Assembly: GCA_916610825.1 (NCBI GenBank) | Contig: OU744450.1 | Coordinates: forward strand, 17,848,814 to 17,912,813 | Direction of reading: 5' to 3' | Source: Haliclystus octoradiatus | Lineage: Eukaryota > Cnidaria > Staurozoa > Stauromedusae > Haliclystidae | Length of the DNA stretch: 64,000 bases | In this document: piece by piece, positions 26,401 through 41,400 of the stretch | Numbering within the stretch: the stretch's first letter is position 1 | Layout of the letters: each line of letters starts with the position of its first letter | Program-made: the position numbers and the translations under genes | The notes under the pieces: generated by a model | The model's database searches: none | The model's input: the letters and a program-made list of their open reading frames with translations, nothing else | What the model was told of the DNA's origin: nothing

Positions 26401-29400
26401 TGAAAACCACCAAGACGAGACACAAAATATTTCCATTTATAATTTGTAGTTATTAATTAAGACTTCCATTAATGAAACACTGTAAACTAAGTTTACTTCT
26501 AGTGTTTGAAACTATACTGAAAACCACCAAGACGAGACACAAAATATTTCCATTTATAATTTGTAGTTATCAATCAAGACTTCCATTAATGAAACACTGT
26601 AAACTAAGTTTACTTCTAGTGTCTGAAACTGTACTGAAAACCACCAAGACGAGACACAAAATATTTCCATTTATAATTTGCAGTTATCAATCAAGACTTC
26701 CATTAATGAAACACTGTAAACTAAGTTTACTTCTAGTGTTTGAACTATACTGAAAACCACCAAGACGAGACACAAAATATATCCATTTATAATTTGTAAT
26801 TATCAATCAAGACTTCCATTAATGAAACACTGTAAACTAAGTTTACTTCTAGTGTTTGAACTATACTGAAAACCACCAAGACGAGACACAAAATATTTCC
26901 ATTTATAATTTGTAGTTATCAATTAAGACTTCCATTAATGAAACACTGTAAACTAAGTTTACTTCTAGTGTCAGAAACTGTACTGAAAACCACCAAGACG
27001 AGACACAAAATATTTCCATTTATAATTTGTAGTTATCAATCAAGACTTCCATTAATGAAACAGTGTAAACTAAGTTTACTTCTAGTGTCTGAAACTGTAC
27101 TGAAAACCACCAAGACGAGAAACAAAATATTTCCATTTATAATTTGTAATTATCAATCAAGACTTCCATTAATGAAACACTGTAAACTAAGTTTACTTCT
27201 AGTGTCTGAAACTGTACTGAAAACCACCAAGACGAGACACAAAATATATCCATTTATAATTTGTAATTATCAATCAAGACTTCCATTAATGAAACACTGT
27301 AAACTAAGTTTACTTCTAGTGTTTGAACTATACTGAAAACCACCAAGACGAGACACAAAATATTTCCATTTATAATTTGTAGTTATCAATTAAGACTTCC
27401 ATTAATGAAACACTGTAAACTAAGTTTACTTCTAGTGTCAGAAACTGTACTGAAAACCACCAAGACGAGAAACAAAATATTTCCATTTATAATTTGTAGT
27501 TATCAATCAAGACTTCCATTAATGAAACACTGTAAACTAAGTTTACTTCTAGTGTCTGAAACTGTACTGAAAACCACCAAGACGAGACACAAAATATATC
27601 CATTTATAATTTGTAATTATCAATCAAGACTTCCATTAATGAAACACTGTAAACTAAGTTTACTTCTAGTGTTTGAACTATACTGAAAACCACCAAGACG
27701 AGACACAAAATATTTCCATTTATAATTTGTAGTTATCAATTAAGACTTCCATTAATGAAACACTGTAAACTAAGTTTACTTCTAGTGTCTGAAACTGTAC
27801 TGAAAACCACCAAGACGAGACACAAAATATTTCCATTTATAATTTGTAGTTATCAATCAAGACTTCCATTAATGAAACAGTGTAAACTAAGTTTACTTCT
27901 AGTGTCTGAAACTGTACTGAAAACCACCAAGACGAGAAACAAAATATTTCCATTTATAATTTGTAGTTATCAATCAAGACTTCCATTAATGAAACACTGT
28001 AAACTAAGTTAACTTCTAGTGTCTGAAACTATACTGAAAACCACCAAGACGAGACACAAAATATTTCCATTTATAATTTGTAGTTATTAATTAAGACTTC
28101 CATTAATGAAACACTGTAAACTAAGTTTACTTCTAGTGTTTGAACTATACTGAAAACCACCAAGACGAGACACAAAATATTTCCATTTATAATTTGTAAT
28201 TATCAATTTAGACTTCCATTACTGAAACACTGTAAACTAAGTTTACTTCTAGTGTTTGAACTATACTGAATACCACCAAGACGAGACACAAAACATTTCC
28301 ATTTATAATTTGTAGTTATCAATCAAGACTTCCATTAATGAAACACTGTAAACTAAGTTTACTTCTAGTGTCTGAAACTGTACTGAAAACTACCAAGACG
28401 AGACACAAAATATTTCCATTTATAATTTGTAGTTATCAATCAAGACTTCCATTAATGAAACACTGTAAACTAAGTTTACTTCTAGTGTCTGAAACTATAC
28501 TGAAAACCACCAAGACGAGACACAAAATATTTCCATTTATAATTTGTAGTTATCAATCAAGACTTCCATTAATGAAACACTGTAAACTAAGTTTACTTCT
28601 AGTGTCTGAAACTATACTGAAAACCACCAAGACGAGACACAAAATATTTCCATTTATAATTTGTAATTATCAATTAAGACTTCCATTAATGAAACACTGT
28701 AAACTAAGTTTACTTCTAGTGTTTGAACTATACTGAATACCACCAAGACGAGACACAAAACATTTCCATTTATAATTTGTAGTTATCAATCAAGACTTCC
28801 ATTAATGAAACACTGTAAACTAAGTTTACTTCTAGTGTCTGAAACTGTACTGAAAACCACCAAGACGAGACACAAAATATTTCCATTTATAATTTGTAGT
28901 TATCAATCAAGACTTCCATTAATGAAACACTGTAAACTAAGTTTACTTCTAGTGTTTGAACTATACTGAAAACCACCAAGACGAGACACAAAATATTTCC
29001 ATTTATAATTTGTAATTATCAATTAAGACTTCCATTAATGAAACACTGTAAACTAAGTTTACTTCTAGTGTTTGAACTATACTGAAAACCACCAAGACGA
29101 GACACAAAATATTTCCATTTATAATTTGTAATTATCAATTAAGACTTCCATTAATGAAACACTGTAAACTAAGTTTACTTCTAGTGTTTGAACTATACTG
29201 AAAACCACCAAGACGAGACACAAAATATTTCCATTTATAATTTGTAATTATCAATTAAGACTTCCATTAATGAAACACTGTAAACTAAGTTTACTTCTAG
29301 TGTTTGAACTATACTGAAAACCACCAAGACGAGACACAAAATATTTCCATTTATAATTTGTAATTATCAATTAAGACTTCCATTAATGAAACACTGTAAA

Positions 29401-32400
29401 CTAAGTTTACTTCTAGTGTTTGAACTATACTGAAAACCACCAAGACGAGACACAAAATATTCCCATTTATAATTTGCAGTTATCAATCAAGACTTCCATT
29501 AATGAAACACTGTAAACTAAGTTTACTTCTAGTGTTTGAACTATACTGAAAACCACCAAGACGAGACACAAAATATTTCCATTTATAATTTGTAGTTATC
29601 AATCAAGACTTCCATTAATGAAACACTGTAAACTAAGTTTACTTCTAGTGTTTGAACTATACTGAAAACCACCAAGACGAGACACAAAATATTTCCATTT
29701 ATAATTTGTAGTTATCAATCAAGACTTCCATTAATGAAACACTGTAAACTAAGTTTACTTCTAGTGTTTGAACTATACTGAAAACCACCAAGACGAGACA
29801 CAAAATATTTCCATTTGTAATTTGTAGTTATCAATTAAGACTTCCATTAATGAAACACTGTAAACTAAGTTTACTTCTAGTGTCTGAAACTGTACTGAAA
29901 ACCACCAAGACGAGACACAAAATATATCCATTTATAATTTGTAATTATCAATCAAGACTTCCATTAATGAAACACTGTAAACTAAGTTTACTTCTAGTGT
30001 TTGAACTATACTGAAAACCACCAAGACGAGACACAAAATATTTCCATTTATAATTTGTAGTTATCAATTAAGACTTCCATTAATGAAACACTGTAAACTA
30101 AGTTTACTTCTAGTGTCTGAAACTGTACTGAAAACCACCAAGACGAGACACAAAATATTTCCATTTATAATTTGTAGTTATCAATCAAGACTTCCATTAA
30201 TGAAACAGTGTAAACTAAGTTTACTTCTAGTGTCTGAAACTGTACTGAAAACCACCAAGACGAGAAACAAAATATTTCCATTTATAATTTGTAGTTATCA
30301 ATCAAGACTTCCATTAATGAAACACTGTAAACTAAGTTTACTTCTAGTGTCTGAAACTATACTGAAAACCACCAAGACGAGACACAAAATATTTCCATTT
30401 ATAATTTGTAGTTATTAATTAAGACTTCCATTAATGAAACACTGTAAACTAAGTTTACTTCTAGTGTTTGAAACTATACTGAAAACCACCAAGACGAGAC
30501 ACAAAATATTTCCATTTATAATTTGTAGTTATCAATCAAGACTTCCATTAATGAAACACTGTAAACTAAGTTTACTTCTAGTGTCTGAAACTGTACTGAA
30601 AACCACCAAGACGAGACACAAAATATATCCATTTATAATTTGTAATTATCAATCAAGACTTCCATTAATGAAACACTGTAAACTAAGTTTACTTCTAGTG
30701 TTTGAACTATACTGAAAACCACCAAGACGAGACACAAAATATTTCCATTTATAATTTGTAGTTATCAATTAAGACTTCCATTAATGAAACACTGTAAACT
30801 AAGTTTACTTCTAGTGTCTGAAACTGTACTGAAAACCACCAAGACGAGACACAAAATATTTCCATTTATAATTTGTAGTTATCAATCAAGACTTCCATTA
30901 ATGAAACAGTGTAAACTAAGTTTACTTCTAGTGTCTGAAACTGTACTGAAAACCACCAAGACGAGAAACAAAATATTTCCATTTATAATTTGAAGTTATC
31001 AATCAAGACTTCCATTAATGAAACACTGTAAACTAAGTTTACTTCTAGTGTCTGAAACTATACTGAAAACCACCAAGACGAGACACAAAATATTTCCATT
31101 TATAATTTGTAGTTATTAATTAAGACTTCCATTAATGAAACACTGTAAACTAAGTTTACTTCTAGTGTTTGAACTATACTGAAAACCACCAAGACGAGAC
31201 ACAAAATATTTCCATTTATAATTTGTAATTATCAATTTAGACTTCCATTACTGAAACACTGTAAACTAAGTTTACTTCTAGTGTTTGAACTATACTGAAT
31301 ACCACCAAGACGAGACACAAAACATTTCCATTTATAATTTGTAGTTATCAATCAAGACTTCCATTAATGAAACACTGTAAACTAAGTTTACTTCTAGTGT
31401 CTGAAACTGTACTGAAAACCACCAAGACGAGACACAAAATATTTCCATTTATAATTTGTAGTTATCAATCAAGACTTCCATTAATGAAACACTGTAAACT
31501 AAGTTTACTTCTAGTGTCTGAAACTATACTGAAAACCACCAAGACGAGACACAAAATATTTCCATTTATAATTTGTAGTTATCAATCAAGACTTCCATTA
31601 ATGAAACACTGTAAACTAAGTTTACTTCTAGTGTCTGAAACTATACTGAATACCACCAAGACGAGACACAAAACATTTCCATTTATAATTTGTAGTTATC
31701 AATCAAGACTTCCATTAATGAAACACTGTAAACTAAGTTTACTTCTAGTGTTTGAACTATACTGAAAACCACCAAGACGAGACACAAAATATTTCCATTT
31801 ATAATTTGTAGTTATCAATCAAGACTTCCATTAATGAAACACTGTAAACTAAGTTTACTTCTAGTGTTTGAACTATACTGAAAACCACCAAGACGAGACA
31901 CAAAATATTTCCATTTATAATTTGTAATTATCAATCAAGACTTCCATTAATGAAACACTGTAAACTAAGTTTACTTCTAGTGTTTGAACTATACTGAAAA
32001 CCACCAAGACGAGACACAAAATATTTCCATTTATAATTTGTAGTTATCAATCAAGACTTCCATTAATGAAACACTGTAAACTAAGTTTACTTCTAGTGTT
32101 TGAACTATACTGAAAACCACCAAGACGAGACACAAAATATTTCCATTTATAATTTGTAATTATCAATTAAGACTTCCATTAATGAAACACTGTAAACTAA
32201 GTTTACTTCTAGTGTCTGAAACTGTACTGAAAACCACCAAGACGAGACACAAAATATATCCATTTATAATTTGTAATTATCAATCAATACTTCCATTAAT
32301 GAAACACTGTAAACTAAGTTTACTTCTAGTGTTTGAACTATACTGAAAACCACCAAGACGAGACACAAAATATTTCCATTTATAATTTGTAGTTATCAAT

Positions 32401-35400
32401 TAAGACTTCCATTAATGAAACACTGTAAACTAAGTTTACTTCTAGTGTCAGAAACTGTACTGAAAACCACCAAGACGAGACACAAAATATTTCCATTTAT
32501 AATTTGTAGTTATCAATCAAGACTTCCATTAATGAAACACTGTAAACTAAGTTTACTTCTAGTGTCTGAAACTGTACTGAAAACCACCAAGACGAGAAAC
32601 AAAATATTTCCATTTATAATTTGTAGTTATCAATCAAGACTTCCATTAATGAAACACTGTAAACTAAGTTTACTTCTAGTGTCTGAAACTGTACTGAAAA
32701 CCACCAAGACGAGACACAAAATATATCCATTTATAATTTGTAATTATCAATCAAGACTTCCATTAATGAAACACTGTAAACTAAGTTTACTTCTAGTGTT
32801 TGAACTATACTGAAAACCACCAAGACGAGACACAAAATATTTCCATTTATAATTTGTAGTTATCAATCAAGACTTCCATTAATGAAACACTGTAAACTAA
32901 GTTTACTTCTAGTGTCTGAAACTGTACTGAAAACCACCAAGACGAGACACAAAATATTTCCATTTATAATTTGTAGTTATCAATCAAGACTTCCATTAAT
33001 GAAACAGTGTAAACTAAGTTTACTTCTAGTGTCTGAAACTGTACTGAAAACCACCAAGACGAGAAACAAAATATTTCCATTTATAATTTGTAGTTATCAA
33101 TCAAGACTTCCATTAATGAAACACTGTAAACTAAGTTAACTTCTAGTGTCTGAAACTATACTGAAAACCACCAAGACGAGACACAAAATATTTCCATTTA
33201 TAATTTGTAGTTATTAATTAAGACTTCCATTAATGAAACACTGTAAACTAAGTTTACTTCTAGTGTTTGAACTATACTGAAAACCACCAAGACGAGACAC
33301 AAAATATTTCCATTTATAATTTGTAATTATCAATTTAGACTTCCATTACTGAAACACTGTAAACTAAGTTTACTTCTAGTGTTTGAACTATACTGAATAC
33401 CACCAAGACGAGACACAAAACATTTCCATTTATAATTTGTAGTTATCAATTAAGACTTCCATTAATGAAACACTGTAAACTAAGTTTACTTCTAGTGTCA
33501 GAAACTGTACTGAAAACCACCAAGACGAGACACAAAATATTTCCATTTATAATTTGTAGTTATCAATCAAGACTTCCATTAATGAAACACTGTAAACTAA
33601 GTTTACTTCTAGTGTCTGAAACTATACTGAAAACCACCAAGACGAGACACAAAATATTTCCATTTATAATTTGTAGTTATCAATCAAGACTTCCATTAAT
33701 GAAACACTGTAAACTAAGTTTACTTCTAGTGTCTGAAACTATACTGAAAACCACCAAGACGAGACACAAAATATTTCCATTTATAATTTGTAATTATCAA
33801 TTAAGACTTCCATTAATGAAACACTGTAAACTAAGTTTACTTCTAGTGTTTGAACTATACTGAATACCACCAAGACGAGACACAAAACATTTCCATTTAT
33901 AATTTGTAGTTATCAATCAAGACTTCCATTAATGAAACACTGTAAACTAAGTTTACTTCTAGTGTCTGAAACTGTACTGAAAACCACCAAGACGAGACAC
34001 AAAATATTTCCATTTATAATTTGTAGTTATCAATCAAGACTTCCATTAATGAAACACTGTAAACTAAGTTTACTTCTAGTGTTTGAACTATACTGAAAAC
34101 CACCAAGACGAGACACAAAATATTTCCATTTATAATTTGTAATTATCAATTAAGACTTCCATTAATGAAACACTGTAAACTAAGTTTACTTCTAGTGTTT
34201 GAACTATACTGAAAACCACCAAGACGAGACACAAAATATTTCCATTTATAATTTGTAATTATCAATTAAGACTTCCATTAATGAAACACTGTAAACTAAG
34301 TTTACTTCTAGTGTTTGAACTATACTGAAAACCACCAAGACGAGACACAAAATATTTCCATTTATAATTTGTAATTATCAATTAAGACTTCCATTAATGA
34401 AACACTGTAAACTAAGTTTACTTCTAGTGTTTGAACTATACTGAAAACCACCAAGACGAGACACAAAATATTTCCATTTATAATTTGTAATTATCAATTA
34501 AGACTTCCATTAATGAAACACTGTAAACTAAGTTTACTTCTAGTGTTTGAACTATACTGAAAACCACCAAGACGAGACACAAAATATTCCCATTTATAAT
34601 TTGCAGTTATCAATCAAGACTTCCATTAATGAAACACTGTAAACTAAGTTTACTTCTAGTGTTTGAACTATACTGAAAACCACCAAGACGAGACACAAAA
34701 TATTTCCATTTATAATTTGTAGTTATCAATCAAGACTTCCATTAATGAAACACTGTAAACTAAGTTTACTTCTAGTGTTTGAACTATACTGAAAACCACC
34801 AAGACGAGACACAAAATATTTCCATTTATAATTTGTAGTTATCAATCAAGACTTCCATTAATGAAACACTGTAAACTAAGTTTACTTCTAGTGTTTGAAC
34901 TATACTGAAAACCACCAAGACGAGACACAAAATATTTCCATTTGTAATTTGTAGTTATCAATTAAGACTTCCATTAATGAAACACTGTAAACTAAGTTTA
35001 CTTCTAGTGTCTGAAACTGTACTGAAAACCACCAAGACGAGACACAAAATATATCCATTTATAATTTGTAATTATCAATCAAGACTTCCATTAATGAAAC
35101 ACTGTAAACTAAGTTTACTTCTAGTGTTTGAACTATACTGAAAACCACCAAGACGAGACACAAAATATTTCCATTTATAATTTGTAGTTATCAATTAAGA
35201 CTTCCATTAATGAAACACTGTAAACTAAGTTTACTTCTAGTGTCTGAAACTGTACTGAAAACCACCAAGACGAGACACAAAATATTTCCATTTATAATTT
35301 GTAGTTATCAATCAAGACTTCCATTAATGAAACAGTGTAAACTAAGTTTACTTCTAGTGTCTGAAACTGTACTGAAAACCACCAAGACGAGAAACAAAAT

Positions 35401-38400
35401 ATTTCCATTTATAATTTGTAGTTATCAATCAAGACTTCCATTAATGAAACACTGTAAACTAAGTTTACTTCTAGTGTCTGAAACTATACTGAAAACCACC
35501 AAGACGAGACACAAAATATTTCCATTTATAATTTGTAGTTATTAATTAAGACTTCCATTAATGAAACACTGTAAACTAAGTTTACTTCTAGTGTTTGAAA
35601 CTATACTGAAAACCACCAAGACGAGACACAAAATATTTCCATTTATAATTTGTAGTTATCAATCAAGACTTCCATTAATGAAACACTGTAAACTAAGTTT
35701 ACTTCTAGTGTCTGAAACTGTACTGAAAACCACCAAGACGAGACACAAAATATTTCCATTTATAATTTGCAGTTATCAATCAAGACTTCCATTAATGAAA
35801 CACTGTAAACTAAGTTTACTTCTAGTGTTTGAACTATACTGAAAACCACCAAGACGAGACACAAAATATATCCATTTATAATTTGTAATTATCAATCAAG
35901 ACTTCCATTAATGAAACACTGTAAACTAAGTTTACTTCTAGTGTTTGAACTATACTGAAAACCACCAAGACGAGACACAAAATATTTCCATTTATAATTT
36001 GTAGTTATCAATTAAGACTTCCATTAATGAAACACTGTAAACTAAGTTTACTTCTAGTGTCAGAAACTGTACTGAAAACCACCAAGACGAGACACAAAAT
36101 ATTTCCATTTATAATTTGTAGTTATCAATCAAGACTTCCATTAATGAAACAGTGTAAACTAAGTTTACTTCTAGTGTCTGAAACTGTACTGAAAACCACC
36201 AAGACGAGAAACAAAATATTTCCATTTATAATTTGTAGTTATCAATCAAGACTTCCATTAATGAAACACTGTAAACTAAGTTTACTTCTAGTGTCTGAAA
36301 CTGTACTGAAAACCACCAAGACGAGACACAAAATATATCCATTTATAATTTGTAATTATCAATCAAGACTTCCATTAATGAAACACTGTAAACTAAGTTT
36401 ACTTCTAGTGTTTGAACTATACTGAAAACCACCAAGACGAGACACAAAATATTTCCATTTATAATTTGTAGTTATCAATTAAGACTTCCATTAATGAAAC
36501 ACTGTAAACTAAGTTTACTTCTAGTGTCAGAAACTGTACTGAAAACCACCAAGACGAGAAACAAAATATTTCCATTTATAATTTGTAGTTATCAATCAAG
36601 ACTTCCATTAATGAAACACTGTAAACTAAGTTTACTTCTAGTGTCTGAAACTGTACTGAAAACCACCAAGACGAGACACAAAATATTTCCATTTATAATT
36701 TGCAGTTATCAATCAAGACTTCCATTAATGAAACACTGTAAACTAAGTTTACTTCTAGTGTTTGAACTATACTGAAAACCACCAAGACGAGACACAAAAT
36801 ATTTCCATTTATAATTTGTAGTTATCAATCAAGACTTCCATTAATGAAACACTGTAAACTAAGTTTACTTCTAGTGTTTGAACTATACTGAAAACCACCA
36901 AGACGAGACACAAAATATTTCCATTTATAATTTGTAGTTATCAATCAAGACTTCCATTAATGAAACACTGTAAACTAAGTTTACTTCTAGTGTTTGAACT
37001 ATACTGAAAACCACCAAGACGAGACACAAAATATTTCCATTTGTAATTTGTAGTTATCAATTAAGACTTCCATTAATGAAACACTGTAAACTAAGTTTAC
37101 TTCTAGTGTCTGAAACTGTACTGAAAACCACCAAGACGAGACACAAAATATATCCATTTATAATTTGTAATTATCAATCAAGACTTCCATTAATGAAACA
37201 CTGTAAACTAAGTTTACTTCTAGTGTTTGAACTATACTGAAAACCACCAAGACGAGACACAAAATATTTCCATTTATAATTTGTAGTTATCAATCAAGAC
37301 TTCCATTAATGAAACACTGTAAACTAAGTTTACTTCTAGTGTCTGAAACTGTACTGAAAACCACCAAGACGAGACACAAAATATTTCCATTTATAATTTG
37401 TAGTTATCAATCAAGACTTCCATTAATGAAACAGTGTAAACTAAGTTTACTTCTAGTGTCTGAAACTGTACTGAAAACCACCAAGACGAGAAACAAAATA
37501 TTTCCATTTATAATTTGTAGTTATCAATCAAGACTTCCATTAATGAAACACTGTAAACTAAGTTAACTTCTAGTGTCTGAAACTATACTGAAAACCACCA
37601 AGACGAGACACAAAATATTTCCATTTATAATTTGTAGTTATTAATTAAGACTTCCATTAATGAAACACTGTAAACTAAGTTTACTTCTAGTGTTTGAACT
37701 ATACTGAAAACCACCAAGACGAGACACAAAATATTTCCATTTATAATTTGTAATTATCAATTAAGACTTCCATTACTGAAACACTGTAAACTAAGTTTAC
37801 TTCTAGTGTTTGAACTATACTGAATACCACCAAGACGAGACACAAAACATTTCCATTTATAATTTGTAGTTATCAATCAAGACTTCCATTAATGAAACAC
37901 TGTAAACTAAGTTTACTTCTAGTGTCTGAAACTGTACTGAAAACCACCAAGACGAGACACAAAATATTTCCATTTATAATTTGTAGTTATCAATCAAGAC
38001 TTCCATTAATGAAACACTGTAAACTAAGTTTACTTCTAGTGTCTGAAACTATACTGAAAACCACCAAGACGAGACACAAAATATTTCCATTTATAATTTG
38101 TAGTTATCAATCAAGACTTCCATTAATGAAACACTGTAAACTAAGTTTACTTCTAGTGTCTGAAACTATACTGAAAACCACCAAGACGAGACACAAAATA
38201 TTTCCATTTATAATTTGTAATTATCAATTAAGACTTCCATTAATGAAACACTGTAAACTAAGTTTACTTCTAGTGTTTGAACTATACTGAATACCACCAA
38301 GACGAGACACAAAACATTTCCATTTATAATTTGTAGTTATCAATCAAGACTTCCATTAATGAAACACTGTAAACTAAGTTTACTTCTAGTGTCTGAAACT

Positions 38401-41400
38401 GTACTGAAAACCACCAAGACGAGACACAAAATATTTCCATTTATAATTTGTAGTTATCAATCAAGACTTCCATTAATGAAACACTGTAAACTAAGTTTAC
38501 TTCTAGTGTTTGAACTATACTGAAAACCACCAAGACGAGACACAAAATATTTCCATTTATAATTTGTAATTATCAATTAAGACTTCCATTAATGAAACAC
38601 TGTAAACTAAGTTTACTTCTAGTGTTTGAACTATACTGAAAACCACCAAGACGAGACACAAAATATTTCCATTTATAATTTGTAATTATCAATTAAGACT
38701 TCCATTAATGAAACACTGTAAACTAAGTTTACTTCTAGTGTTTGAACTATACTGAAAACCACCAAGACGAGACACAAAATATTTCCATTTATAATTTGTA
38801 GTTATCAATTAAGACTTCCATTAATGAAACACTGTAAACTAAGTTTACTTCTAGTGTTTGAACTATACTGAAAACCACCAAGACGAGACACAAAATATTT
38901 CCATTTATAATTTGTAATTATCAATTAAGACTTCCATTAATGAAACACTGTAAACTAAGTTTACTTCTAGTGTTTGAACTATACTGAAAACCACCAAGAC
39001 GAGACACAAAATATTCCCATTTATAATTTGCAGTTATCAATCAAGACTTCCATTAATGAAACACTGTAAACTAAGTTTACTTCTAGTGTTTGAACTATAC
39101 TGAAAACCACCAAGACGAGACACAAAATATTTCCATTTATAATTTGTAGTTATCAATCAAGACTTCCATTAATGAAACACTGTAAACTAAGTTTACTTCT
39201 AGTGTTTGAACTATACTGAAAACCACCAAGACGAGACACAAAATATTTCCATTTATAATTTGTAGTTATCAATCAAGACTTCCATTAATGAAACACTGTA
39301 AACTAAGTTTACTTCTAGTGTTTGAACTATACTGAAAACCACCAAGACGAGACACAAAATATTTCCATTTGTAATTTGTAGTTATCAATTAAGACTTCCA
39401 TTAATGAAACACTGTAAACTAAGTTTACTTCTAGTGTCTGAAACTGTACTGAAAACCACCAAGACGAGACACAAAATATATCCATTTATAATTTGTAATT
39501 ATCAATCAAGACTTCCATTAATGAAACACTGTAAACTAAGTTTACTTCTAGTGTTTGAACTATACTGAAAACCACCAAGACGAGACACAAAATATTTCCA
39601 TTTATAATTTGTAGTTATCAATTAAGACTTCCATTAATGAAACACTGTAAACTAAGTTTACTTCTAGTGTCTGAAACTGTACTGAAAACCACCAAGACGA
39701 GACACAAAATATTTCCATTTATAATTTGTAGTTATCAATCAAGACTTCCATTAATGAAACAGTGTAAACTAAGTTTACTTCTAGTGTCTGAAACTGTACT
39801 GAAAACCACCAAGACGAGAAACAAAATATTTCCATTTATAATTTGTAGTTATCAATCAAGACTTCCATTAATGAAACACTGTAAACTAAGTTTACTTCTA
39901 GTGTCTGAAACTATACTGAAAACCACCAAGACGAGACACAAAATATTTCCATTTATAATTTGTAGTTATTAATTAAGACTTCCATTAATGAAACACTGTA
40001 AACTAAGTTTACTTCTAGTGTTTGAAACTATACTGAAAACCACCAAGACGAGACACAAAATATTTCCATTTATAATTTGTAGTTATCAATCAAGACTTCC
40101 ATTAATGAAACACTGTAAACTAAGTTTACTTCTAGTGTCTGAAACTGTACTGAAAACCACCAAGACGAGACACAAAATATTTCCATTTATAATTTGCAGT
40201 TATCAATCAAGACTTCCATTAATGAAACACTGTAAACTAAGTTTACTTCTAGTGTTTGAACTATACTGAAAACCACCAAGACGAGACACAAAATATTTCC
40301 ATTTATAATTTGTAGTTATCAATCAAGACTTCCATTAATGAAACACTGTAAACTAAGTTTACTTCTAGTGTTTGAACTATACTGAAAACCACCAAGACGA
40401 GACACAAAATATTTCCATTTATAATTTGTAGTTATCAATCAAGACTTCCATTAATGAAACACTGTAAACTAAGTTTACTTCTAGTGTTTGAACTATACTG
40501 AAAACCACCAAGACGAGACACAAAATATTTCCATTTGTAATTTGTAGTTATCAATTAAGACTTCCATTAATGAAACACTGTAAACTAAGTTTACTTCTAG
40601 TGTCTGAAACTGTACTGAAAACCACCAAGACGAGACACAAAATATATCCATTTATAATTTGTAATTATCAATCAAGACTTCCATTAATGAAACACTGTAA
40701 ACTAAGTTTACTTCTAGTGTTTGAACTATACTGAAAACCACCAAGACGAGACACAAAATATTTCCATTTATAATTTGTAGTTATCAATTAAGACTTCCAT
40801 TAATGAAACACTGTAAACTAAGTTTACTTCTAGTGTCTGAAACTGTACTGAAAACCACCAAGACGAGACACAAAATATTTCCATTTATAATTTGTAGTTA
40901 TCAATCAAGACTTCCATTAATGAAACAGTGTAAACTAAGTTTACTTCTAGTGTCTGAAACTGTACTGAAAACCACCAAGACGAGAAACAAAATATTTCCA
41001 TTTATAATTTGTAGTTATCAATCAAGACTTCCATTAATGAAACACTGTAAACTAAGTTTACTTCTAGTGTCTGAAACTATACTGAAAACCACCAAGACGA
41101 GACACAAAATATTTCCATTTATAATTTGTAGTTATTAATTAAGACTTCCATTAATGAAACACTGTAAACTAAGTTTACTTCTAGTGTTTGAAACTATACT
41201 GAAAACCACCAAGACGAGACACAAAATATTTCCATTTATAATTTGTAGTTATCAATCAAGACTTCCATTAATGAAACACTGTAAACTAAGTTTACTTCTA
41301 GTGTCTGAAACTGTACTGAAAACCACCAAGACGAGACACAAAATATTTCCATTTATAATTTGTAGTTATCAATTAAGACTTCCATTAATGAAACACTGTA